8,847 bases of DNA from positions 7,372 through 16,218 of the forward strand of contig PMCY01000090.1 of NCBI GenBank assembly GCA_003154255.1, written 5' to 3'. Origin of the DNA: Candidatus Aminicenantota bacterium (GTDB lineage: Bacteria > Acidobacteriota > Aminicenantia > Aminicenantales > UBA4085). Below the pieces are notes generated by a model. That model had not been told where the DNA came from. It was given only the letters and a program-made list of their open reading frames with translations, and searched no databases. A program made the position numbers and the translations under genes. This document shows, in pieces, positions 1 through 5,926 of the stretch (position 1 is the stretch's first letter; each line of letters begins with the position of its first letter).

Positions 1-261
1 GCGGCCTTCATCGGACGGCCGTCCCATCTTCTCCTGGACGAACCCCTCGACGCCATGGACCGGTCGATGCGCGGAACGATCCTGACCTGGCTCGCCCGAC
101 GCCTCTCTGAAGGAGCCTCGGCCGTCCTCGTCTCCCACGAAACCGATCCTTTCCGCGGGTTGAACTTCCGGACGCTGGATATGGAACGGATCGGCGCAGA
201 CGGAGGCGGCGGGCCTCCGGCCGGCCAAGCCGGGGCCGTCGGCAAGGCCGATCGCCGCTAG
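1..261 (+). CDS. ABC transporter ATP-binding protein, C-terminal fragment
   Basis: This is the last 86 codons of an ABC ATPase; the start lies left of the window. The first visible residues hold the Walker B segment HLLLDEP (residues 9-15 of the fragment, with D13 and the catalytic glutamate E14). The D-loop LDAMD follows at 16-20, and the H-loop histidine is H46 in VLVSHE. The Walker A and signature motifs must lie upstream. After the H-loop only about 40 residues remain, and the last 20 are Gly/Ala/Arg-rich and probably disordered, so this is a short, single-domain ATPase. Small ABC-2 or CcmA-type exporter subunits have this shape, but the transported substrate cannot be read from this fragment. 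It ends 114 nt before yebC, which has its own promoter, so the two are probably separate transcription units. Confidence 0.85.
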   Translation, partial: AAFIGRPSHLLLDEPLDAMDRSMRGTILTWLARRLSEGASAVLVSHETDPFRGLNFRTLDMERIGADGGGGPPAGQAGAVGKADRR

Positions 262-312
262 GCCGGCGCGGGCTTAATCGTTCTGGAATGCGCAAGTTAG
301 CCGTCGAATTAA

Positions 313-341
313 TTGCCAGGACGCTCTGTTTGTGGTAATAT
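313..341 (+). promoter_or_regulatory. Candidate sigma70-type promoter for yebC-ruvC
   Basis: A -35 box TTGCCA (313-318) is separated by 17 nt from a -10 box TAATAT (336-341). The -10 is preceded by TGG at 333-335, an extended -10 element. A run of eight T follows (341-348), and the stretch is clearly AT-richer than its surroundings. Transcription would begin near 348, giving a leader of about 28 nt before the yebC start. The stretch 262-312 between the ABC gene and this promoter shows nothing recognisable. The assignment rests on consensus matching only. Confidence 0.6.
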
Positions 342-363
342 TTTTTTTCAACTTATATTCCCC

Positions 364-370
364 GAAGGAG
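364..370 (+). promoter_or_regulatory. Ribosome binding site of yebC
   Basis: GAAGGAG lies 5 nt before the ATG at 376. It settles the start: the same frame is open back to an ATG at 313, but that codon has no such site, lies inside the -35 box, and would add 21 residues not seen in the family. Confidence 0.8.
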
Positions 371-375
371 CTTAT

Positions 376-1128
376 ATGTCCGGACATTCCAAATGGTCGT
401 CGATTAAACATAAAAAGGGCGCCGCGGACGCCAAGCGCGGCAAGATCTTTACCAAGATCATCCGCGAGATCTCGGTGGCCGCGCGCGCCGGCGGCGGCGA
501 TCCCGACAAAAACCCCCGCCTGCGCAAAGCCATCCAGGACGCCAAAAACGCCAACATGCCCGCCGACAACGTCAAGCGGGCCGTCCTTAAAGGCACGGGC
601 CAGCTCGATGGCGCCATGTACGAGGAAGTAATCTACGAGGGCTACGGCCCCGGCGGAGTGGCCATCTACATCACTGGCTTGACCGACAACAAGAACCGCA
701 CCGTCTCCGAGATCCGCCACATCTTCGCCAAGAACGGCGGCCTGATCGGCACCCAAGGATGTGTGGCCTTCCGCTTCAAACGGGGCGGCTACATCGACAT
801 CGACAAGGACAAGGCCGCCGAGGACAAGCTCATGGACGTCGCCCTGAACGCCGGCGCCGAGGACATCAAGGACGACGGCGACACCTGGGAGATCATCACC
901 ACCGCGGACAAATACGAAGCCATCTCCGAAGCCATCAAGATCGCCGGGATCGAGATCGCCGATTCCAACGTCGGCTATATCCCCCAAGATTATACCAAGC
1001 TTGAAGGCAAACAGGCCCAGCAGGCGCTCAAGCTCGTCGAGGAGCTCGAGGACCACGACGATGTCCAGACCGTCGCGGCCAACTTCGACATCGACGAGAA
1101 GGAGATCGCCGCCTACGAAAGCGCCTGA
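376..1128 (+). CDS. yebC: YebC/PmpR/TACO1 family protein
   Basis: This is a 250-residue protein of the normal family length. The N-terminus SGHSKWSSIKHKKGAADAKR (residues 2-21) is the family hallmark. It is followed by the conserved segments EGYGPGGVA (88-96) and LTDNKNRT (102-109), and near the end by the acidic stretch ELEDHDDVQ (223-231). YebC-family proteins were long listed as transcriptional regulators because of PmpR. Work on the mitochondrial homologue TACO1 and on bacterial YebC points to a ribosome-associated factor that relieves stalling at proline-rich stretches. The protein is cytosolic. It is first in a likely two-gene operon with ruvC, 10 nt downstream, an arrangement common across bacteria. 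The start at 376 is chosen from the Shine-Dalgarno sequence and the exact match to the family N-terminus. The sequence does not decide between a translational and a DNA-binding role. Confidence 0.96.
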   Translation: MSGHSKWSSIKHKKGAADAKRGKIFTKIIREISVAARAGGGDPDKNPRLRKAIQDAKNANMPADNVKRAVLKGTGQLDGAMYEEVIYEGYGPGGVAIYITGLTDNKNRTVSEIRHIFAKNGGLIGTQGCVAFRFKRGGYIDIDKDKAAEDKLMDVALNAGAEDIKDDGDTWEIITTADKYEAISEAIKIAGIEIADSNVGYIPQDYTKLEGKQAQQALKLVEELEDHDDVQTVAANFDIDEKEIAAYESA

Positions 1129-1138
1129 CGCCGCTCCG

Positions 1139-1642
1139 ATGCGGGTCCTCGGGATCGATCCCAGCAGCCGGGCCACCGGCTACGGACTGATCGAATCCAG
1201 AGGAGGCGTCACCACGGTCCTGGCCTACGGAGCCGTCAAGCCCCCGGCCAAAGCCGCTTTGCCGGCCAGGTTGCTGGCCATCAAATCCGGCATCTCCTCC
1301 CTGATCGCCCTGCACCGGCCGGACGAGATCGCCGTCGAAAATCCTTTTTTGGCCAAAAACATAAAAACCGCCCTCATCCTCGGGCAGGTCCGCGGCGCGG
1401 TGCTCATCGCCGTGGCCGAGGCTTCCCTGTCCTTGTTCGAGTATTCCCCTCTGGAAATAAAAAAAGCCGTTACCGGCTACGGGCAGGCGGAAAAAGAACA
1501 GGTCGGCGCGATGATCCGGACCCTGCTCGGAATCGAAGACGCGGCCATGGGTGAAGACGCCGCCGACGCATTGGCCTGCGCCCTCTGCCACTTGAACACG
1601 CGTCTTTTTCTGCGGATGGTCGAGGAATCCAAGATCCGCTGA
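1139..1642 (+). CDS. ruvC: Crossover junction endodeoxyribonuclease RuvC
   Basis: This 167-residue Holliday-junction resolvase is of normal length. RuvC dimers nick two opposing strands of four-way junctions moved by RuvAB. All four acidic active-site residues of the RNase H-like fold are visible: D7 in LGIDPS, E67 in VENPF, and D140 and D143 in GEDAADALA. The LGQVRG segment (81-86) is also typical. The ATG at 1139 gives the exact family N-terminus; an in-frame extension upstream would run through yebC in another frame and is not used. No good Shine-Dalgarno sequence is seen, so translation is probably coupled to yebC, whose stop is 10 nt away. ruvA and ruvB, which often follow, are absent. 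The gene instead runs into a convergent kinase gene after 14 nt, with no clear terminator. Confidence 0.96.
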   Translation: MRVLGIDPSSRATGYGLIESRGGVTTVLAYGAVKPPAKAALPARLLAIKSGISSLIALHRPDEIAVENPFLAKNIKTALILGQVRGAVLIAVAEASLSLFEYSPLEIKKAVTGYGQAEKEQVGAMIRTLLGIEDAAMGEDAADALACALCHLNTRLFLRMVEESKIR

Positions 1643-1656
1643 CGGGATCCGCCGGA

Positions 1657-3069
1657 TCAGGCCCGCGGCTTTGGCTTCAATTCCGGAAAGATGACTCGAA
1701 ACTCCACCCCTCCCTCGCCGTGCATTTCCAGCGTCCCGTCGATTTGGCCGGCCAGCAGATTCACCAGCTGCAGGCCGAGCGATTGGGTTTGACGGAAATC
1801 CAGGCCGGCCGGGAGGCCGACGCCGTTGTCGCGGACGAAGATTTCCAGGAGCGCGTCCGGCCGGCGGTGGAACCCGACCGTGATCTCGCCGCTGCGGCCG
1901 TTCGGAAAAGCGTATTTCAGGGAATTAGAGATGAGTTCGTTCAGGATCAGGCCGCAGGGGATGGCGTTGCTGATGTCCAGGGAGATGGCCTCCGTTTCCT
2001 GGCGCAAGCGGATGCGGTTCGGCTCGACGGAAAAAAACTGGAAGAGATGCACGGACAGGCTCCCGATATAATCGGAAAAATCGACGCTCGACAGATCACT
2101 GGAGCGGTAAAGCTTCTCATGGACGATGGCCATGGTGCGGATGCGGTTCTGGCTTTCCTTGAGCAGGCTCACCACCGCCGGTTCGCGGATGGCTTGGGCC
2201 TGAAGGTTGAGCAGGCTGATCATGACCTGCATGTTGTTCTTGACCCGGTGATGGATCTCCCGCAGCAGCACTTCCTTCTCGGCCAGGGAGGCCTTGACGG
2301 CTTCCTCCGCCCGCTTCCGCTGGGTGATGTCGGCCATGATGTGGACGGCGCCGCGGAGCTTGCCGTTTTCGTCCAGGATGGGGTCCACGGCCACATAGAG
2401 CCACTTGTCCCCCGAGGCGATTTCCTCCTCCTCATGGGCTCGGGACTTCAACATCCTCTGGAAAGGGCAATGGGGCTGGAACCGGTCCGTCCCATGGACC
2501 AGGGCATAGCAGGGCTGTCCGATGACGTCGCCGCCTGATTTCCCCAGGAAACGCAAGTGGGCCCCATTGCATTGCAGCATCCGGCCTTCGGCGTCGAGAA
2601 GGCAGATGCTGTCGGTGATGGCCTCGAACGTGCGGGACCAGTTCAGAAGCGATTCCCGCAGGGCTTCGTCGGTGCGCTTCTTCTCCCGCCGCGCGCAGGA
2701 TGCCGCCAGGGCCTGGCGGATCGAGGGCGCCAGCCGGGCCAGGCGGTCTTTCATGAAATAATCGGCCGCGCCGGCCTTCATGGCCTCGATGGCGTCATCC
2801 TCCCCGATGGTGCCGGAGACGATGATGAAGGGGATCTCCAATCCGGATTCGGAGAAAATCCTAAGCGCCTCCATGCCGCTGAAAAGGGGCAGGGCGTAAT
2901 CGGCCAGTATCAGGTCCCATCCTCCGCGGAGAAGCGCCGCCCGGAAAGCGGGAGCGTCCTCGACCCGCTCCCAATCGGGCCCGAACCCGTCTGTTTTCAA
3001 CCGGCGGACGAGGAGCAGGGCGTCGCTTTCGGAATCTTCGACCAGGAGAATGCGTATCGGATCGGCCAT
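1657..3069 (-). CDS. Hybrid sensor kinase: REC-PAS-HisKA_2-HATPase
   Basis: This is a 470-residue soluble protein with no membrane segment. Residues 5-125 are a receiver domain: acidic pocket E11/D12, phosphoacceptor D57 in LILADYALP, S85 and K107. Residues about 140-255 are a PAS domain ending in the usual ADITQRKRAEE. Residues 265-345 are a HisKA_2 dimerisation domain with EIHHRVKNNMQ, where H274 is the likely phosphorylated histidine. The HATPase domain has the N box NELISNSLKYAF (377-388), G1 DNGVG (414-418) and G2 LGLQLV (431-436). The receiver is N-terminal, so the kinase is probably switched by phosphorylation from another kinase, perhaps the membrane kinase of the same operon. It begins 6 nt after the stand-alone receiver gene and has no strong Shine-Dalgarno sequence, which suggests coupling. 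The PAS domain carries a Cys/His cluster (C187, H192, H200, C201). Its ligand and partners are unknown. Confidence 0.9.
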   Translation of the reverse strand: MADPIRILLVEDSESDALLLVRRLKTDGFGPDWERVEDAPAFRAALLRGGWDLILADYALPLFSGMEALRIFSESGLEIPFIIVSGTIGEDDAIEAMKAGAADYFMKDRLARLAPSIRQALAASCARREKKRTDEALRESLLNWSRTFEAITDSICLLDAEGRMLQCNGAHLRFLGKSGGDVIGQPCYALVHGTDRFQPHCPFQRMLKSRAHEEEEIASGDKWLYVAVDPILDENGKLRGAVHIMADITQRKRAEEAVKASLAEKEVLLREIHHRVKNNMQVMISLLNLQAQAIREPAVVSLLKESQNRIRTMAIVHEKLYRSSDLSSVDFSDYIGSLSVHLFQFFSVEPNRIRLRQETEAISLDISNAIPCGLILNELISNSLKYAFPNGRSGEITVGFHRRPDALLEIFVRDNGVGLPAGLDFRQTQSLGLQLVNLLAGQIDGTLEMHGEGGVEFRVIFPELKPKPRA

Positions 3070-3075
3070 GGCGGT

Positions 3076-3531
3076 CTATTTCTTGGGCAGCGGGGGCGCT
3101 TCGTTCCAGAGCAACCAGTACAACCCGAGGTGCCTGATGGCTTCGTTGAACTGGACGAAATCGACCGGCTTGCGCACGTAGCTGTTGGCCCCCAGGCGGT
3201 ATCCGTTCATGAGGTCACTGTCCTCCTTGGAGGAGGTCAGAATGACAACCGGCAACAGTCTCGTCCGCTCATCCTGGCGCAACTGGCGCAGGACCTCGAT
3301 CCCGTCGATCTTGGGCAGCTTGATGTCGAGCAGGACGACCACGGGAAGGCAATTGAGGTCCCGTTCGGCGTAGGCGCCCCGCCCGAACAGGTAATCGAGG
3401 GCCTCGACGCCGTCCCGGGCCACGATCACCTCATTGAGGATGTTGTTCTTGCGCAGGGAACGCAAGGTCAGCTGGACGTCGTCGGCATTGTCCTCGACTA
3501 GCAGGATGATTTTGTCGTCGGGCACTTTCAT
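3076..3531 (-). CDS. Single-domain response regulator (CheY/Rcp1-like)
   Basis: This 151-residue protein is a receiver domain and nothing else. The acidic pair is E13/D14 in LLVEDNADD, the phosphoacceptor is D69 in VLLDIKLPKIDG, the switch threonine is T99 in ILTSS, and the invariant lysine is K121 in RKPVDF. The DNADDV start and the loop between strands 2 and 3 resemble the Rcp1 group, which partners phytochrome-like histidine kinases. There is no DNA-binding or enzymatic output domain, so it presumably works as a phosphate shuttle or by protein contact. Its ATG overlaps the stop of the upstream membrane kinase (ATGA, 4 nt), and it has a strong ribosome site, so the two should be made together. 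The natural phosphodonor is that kinase; the acceptor could be the REC-PAS kinase encoded next. The partner assignment is inferred from gene order. Confidence 0.92.
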   Translation of the reverse strand: MKVPDDKIILLVEDNADDVQLTLRSLRKNNILNEVIVARDGVEALDYLFGRGAYAERDLNCLPVVVLLDIKLPKIDGIEVLRQLRQDERTRLLPVVILTSSKEDSDLMNGYRLGANSYVRKPVDFVQFNEAIRHLGLYWLLWNEAPPLPKK

Positions 3532-5714
3532 CCGATCCTCCTTTCCGGTTCGTTCAGGGTGAAGAAAAACGTCGCCCCCAGTCCTTCCCGGCCCTCGGCC
3601 CAGACCCGCCCGCCCAGCCGGCGGATGATGCGCTGGACAGTGGCCAGGCCGATCCCCGTCCCGGGAAATTCGCTCCGATCGTGCAGGCGTTGGAAGGCGC
3701 CGAAGAGCTTGCCGACGTAGGTCATGTCGAAACCGATGCCGTTGTCGCGGACGAAATAAGCGGGCCCCTTCCCGCCGGATTCGGCCCCGAACTCCACGCG
3801 CGGCCGGGGGGTCACGGCCGTGAATTTCCAGGCGTTGTCGAAGAGGTTGTCGAGAACCGCCCGCAGCAGTCGAGGGTCGCTGCGGGCGAATAGTCCAGCG
3901 GCGATGATCACATCGAGGGGATGCTTCGGATAGGCCCGGGCGATGTCCGCGGCGGATTGCCGGGCCAATCCGCTGAGATCGACGTTCTCGGCTTGGATTT
4001 CCGTCTTGCTGACCCGGGCCAGCTTGAGCATGTCGTCGATGAGATGACCCATGAACTGGGCGTTGGAACGGATGCGATCGAGATGGCTCCGGCCCTCCTC
4101 ATCGATTCGGTCCCCGCAGTCCTCCAGGAGCGCCTGGCTGAAGCCGTCGATGATCCGCAGGGGTGCCCGCAGATCGTGGGAGACCGAGTAGCTGAAGGCT
4201 TCCAGCTCCCGGTTGGCTTCCTCGAGCCGGGCGGTGCGGTTCCGGACGCGTTCATCGAGTTCCGCGTTGAGACTAAGGATCTCCTCCTCGGCTTGTTTTC
4301 GCTCGGTGATGTCGCTTATCGCGGTCATGAAATAAAGCGGTCGGCCATCCGCATCGCGGCGCAACGAGGATTGGACGTCCGTCCAGACGATGCGGCCCGA
4401 CTTGTGGACGTATCGTTTCTGGAAGCGGACGGACCTCTCTTGGCCTTGCAGCAGGCCGTCGAGCATGCGCTGGGTCGCTTCGATATCGCCCGGAAAGCTG
4501 ATCTCCTGCCATTTCTTGTTTTCCAGCTCCTCCCTGGAATAGCCCAGCATATCCTGAAAGGCCTTATTCACCTGGATTTCGCCGCTGGGGAGGGTGAGTG
4601 ATTTCCCGACGGGAGAATATTCAAAAATGTACTGGAATTTCTCCTGACTTTCCCTCAGCGCTTTTTCGGCCCGGGCCTTGTTGTCCACCGTCTGGCGAAG
4701 CGATACGACCTGTTCGCGGCGGATGAAATATCCGGTGGCCCCGCCGACGGTCGCGATCAGGGCCAGGCAAAGCAGAAGCAGAATCCGGCTCTCGAAGCGG
4801 ATCGGAAGAAGGATCTCTTCGAGATCGACTTTGGCTACGAGGAACCAGGGTGAATCGGGAATACTTCGGGAAGCGGCTAGAATGGTGATTCCACGGTAAT
4901 CCGTCCCCTCCATCACTCCACTGAAACCTCGCACCGCTGCCGCTGCGGGGAGCCCCGTTTTCGATAGAGGGAACCGCAACCGACCGGCCGTGCCTTTGCG
5001 GTGCCGCAGCTCGTTTAAATAAAGAACGTCGTCGCCTTCGAGTCGGACCAGCAAGGTCTCGGCCGAAGCGCTCGGCATCGGCCACGTCTGGATGAGGGGA
5101 AAGAGAAAATCCTCGGGATCGATATGGAAAACGATGACCCCGACGGGGCGCCCTGTCCCCACCGAACCCAATACGGGCGCCAGGACGTCCATACCGGAAA
5201 GGCCCGTTTTATCGGAAAAGTAGAGGTCGATCAAAGCGGGCTGACCGGTGCGGAGGGCTTCGGCGACCCTCAGGCGGACGCTCGCGGGCAGATCCTCCGC
5301 GGAATCCGGTCCCATCCGGAAGATGATTTCCCCTTGCGCTCCGAAAATATCAATGTTCCGATAGCCGTATCCTTGCCGAAATCCGTCGAGCCAGTCGCGG
5401 AACCCTTGGCTCGGGGTTCCCGGTTTGGGGCGCGCCTGGAGCAATTCGAGGGTGGAAAAAAGCCAGGGATTCCGGTTTACAGCCAAGGCGTCACCCAGCC
5501 GCTCCCGGCGCCAGTTCCGGATTTGTTGGATTTTCAGATCGGCGACGGCGCCCAATTGTTTGGCGAAATCCGCTGTTCGGAGCTTTTTCTGGGCCGAATA
5601 AAAATAGAGGCCGGCCGTGCCGATGCCGAGGGAGAGAAGAAGGAAGACAGCCACCGCCCAGGCCGGAATTCCACTCCGGGCCTTTTTGCCGCCAGCCGTC
5701 AGGGTTTCATTCAA
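3528..5714 (-). CDS. Membrane PAS-domain sensor histidine kinase
   Basis: This is a 728-residue inner-membrane kinase. A first membrane segment lies at about residues 17-38 and a second at about 310-331. They enclose some 270 extracytoplasmic residues, beginning with ADLKIQQIRNWRRERLGDA (58-76), a pattern common in Cache-like sensor domains of PAS kinases. A cytoplasmic PAS domain spans about 350-473. After a short coiled coil (about 475-505) comes HisKA with FSYSVSHDLRAPLR (507-520), where H513 is the phosphorylated histidine. The HATPase shows the N box DNLFDNAWKF (622-631), G1 DNGIG (657-661), an F box FGAFQRLH (671-678) and G2 GTGIGLA (685-691). This HisKA/HATPase type is shared with phytochrome-like kinases paired with Rcp1-like receivers, such as the one encoded next. 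The start is TTG: the frame is closed just upstream, and the first internal methionine (134) falls after the first membrane segment. The sensed signal is unknown. Confidence 0.9.
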   Translation of the reverse strand: MNETLTAGGKKARSGIPAWAVAVFLLLSLGIGTAGLYFYSAQKKLRTADFAKQLGAVADLKIQQIRNWRRERLGDALAVNRNPWLFSTLELLQARPKPGTPSQGFRDWLDGFRQGYGYRNIDIFGAQGEIIFRMGPDSAEDLPASVRLRVAEALRTGQPALIDLYFSDKTGLSGMDVLAPVLGSVGTGRPVGVIVFHIDPEDFLFPLIQTWPMPSASAETLLVRLEGDDVLYLNELRHRKGTAGRLRFPLSKTGLPAAAAVRGFSGVMEGTDYRGITILAASRSIPDSPWFLVAKVDLEEILLPIRFESRILLLLCLALIATVGGATGYFIRREQVVSLRQTVDNKARAEKALRESQEKFQYIFEYSPVGKSLTLPSGEIQVNKAFQDMLGYSREELENKKWQEISFPGDIEATQRMLDGLLQGQERSVRFQKRYVHKSGRIVWTDVQSSLRRDADGRPLYFMTAISDITERKQAEEEILSLNAELDERVRNRTARLEEANRELEAFSYSVSHDLRAPLRIIDGFSQALLEDCGDRIDEEGRSHLDRIRSNAQFMGHLIDDMLKLARVSKTEIQAENVDLSGLARQSAADIARAYPKHPLDVIIAAGLFARSDPRLLRAVLDNLFDNAWKFTAVTPRPRVEFGAESGGKGPAYFVRDNGIGFDMTYVGKLFGAFQRLHDRSEFPGTGIGLATVQRIIRRLGGRVWAEGREGLGATFFFTLNEPERRIG
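3537..3544 (-). promoter_or_regulatory. Strong ribosome binding site of the receiver gene
   Basis: On the minus strand AAAGGAGG lies 5 nt before the ATG at 3531, inside the last codons of the upstream kinase gene. It supports the chosen start and suggests that the receiver is made at a high rate compared with the kinase. Confidence 0.8.
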
Positions 5715-5724
5715 ATCCGATCAA

Positions 5725-5733
5725 CCCCCTCCT
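5725..5733 (-). promoter_or_regulatory. Probable ribosome binding site for the TTG-started kinase
   Basis: The minus strand reads AGGAGGGGG, ending 10 nt before the TTG at 5714 (13 nt if only AGGAGG pairs). It is purine-rich and well placed to support the TTG start, though the spacing is on the long side. Confidence 0.5.
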
Positions 5734-5791
5734 GCTCATCTGACCGAAACCAGCGAGCGATTTCCCTCTTTCCGTCTTGGATTCGGATCCA

Positions 5792-5806
5792 ATAACTTAT
5801 TGTTAT
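5792..5806. repeat. AT-rich inverted repeat, possible operator
   Basis: ATAAC (5792-5796) and GTTAT (5802-5806) are perfect inverted arms around the 5-nt centre TTATT. The right arm coincides with the candidate -10 box of the leftward promoter. It stands out as an AT-rich patch in GC-rich DNA. A short palindrome on a promoter could bind a dimeric regulator, but 5-bp arms can also arise by chance. Confidence 0.35.
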
Positions 5807-5828
5807 GCCAAGCCTTCCCGCATGTCAA
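5802..5828 (-). promoter_or_regulatory. Candidate promoter of the two-component operon
   Basis: On the minus strand a perfect -35 box TTGACA occupies 5828-5823. After 15 nt comes CATAAC (5807-5802), preceded by TGG as in an extended -10; the alternative TAACAA gives 17-nt spacing. Transcription would start near 5795, leaving a leader of about 80 nt before the TTG start. The -35 is strong; the -10 is ambiguous. Confidence 0.4.
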
Positions 5829-5867
5829 ATCCGGACCTCGGAAATTTCACTCAATCTTGACAATCGC

Positions 5868-5897
5868 TTGACGACTTGGCCGCCGTCGTGCTTTAAA
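5868..5897 (+). promoter_or_regulatory. Candidate promoter of the EEP-Omp85 gene
   Basis: TTGACG (5868-5873) is followed after 18 nt by TTTAAA (5892-5897). Transcription would start near 5904, a few bases before the ribosome site, giving a short leader of about 20 nt. A perfect TTGACA also lies at 5857-5862, making a direct repeat of TTGAC with an 11-nt period, but no -10 box sits at a suitable distance from it. Confidence 0.4.
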
Positions 5898-5909
5898 TTA
5901 GGCGTGTTC

Positions 5910-5915
5910 AGGAGG
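5910..5915 (+). promoter_or_regulatory. Ribosome binding site of the EEP-Omp85 gene
   Basis: A perfect AGGAGG lies 11 nt before the ATG at 5927, slightly longer than ideal. An ATG at 5916 directly touches it but opens only a four-codon frame, so the start at 5927, which also gives a clean signal peptide, is preferred. Confidence 0.65.
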
Positions 5916-5926
5916 ATGCAAATCGC

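Noticed and set aside
341..348. The T8 run before yebC as a terminator for the upstream ABC gene
   Set aside because: No GC-rich hairpin precedes it; it sits right after a good -10 box and is better explained as promoter and leader sequence.
274..1176. A 300-codon minus-strand frame opposite yebC
   Set aside because: It is antisense to an unmistakable yebC, and its composition mirrors yebC codon use.
1643..1660. GATCC-GCC-GGATC hairpin between the convergent ruvC and kinase genes
   Set aside because: The stem is only 5 bp, is not followed by a T run on either strand, and partly overlaps the kinase stop codon; it is too weak to call a terminator.
1720..2538. A 272-codon plus-strand frame opposite the REC-PAS kinase
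   Set aside because: It is an antisense shadow of a well-supported kinase gene; it has no ribosome site and no recognisable domain.
2557..3501. A 314-codon plus-strand frame crossing both receiver-domain genes
   Set aside because: It spans the junction of two clear minus-strand genes and shows no protein family features.
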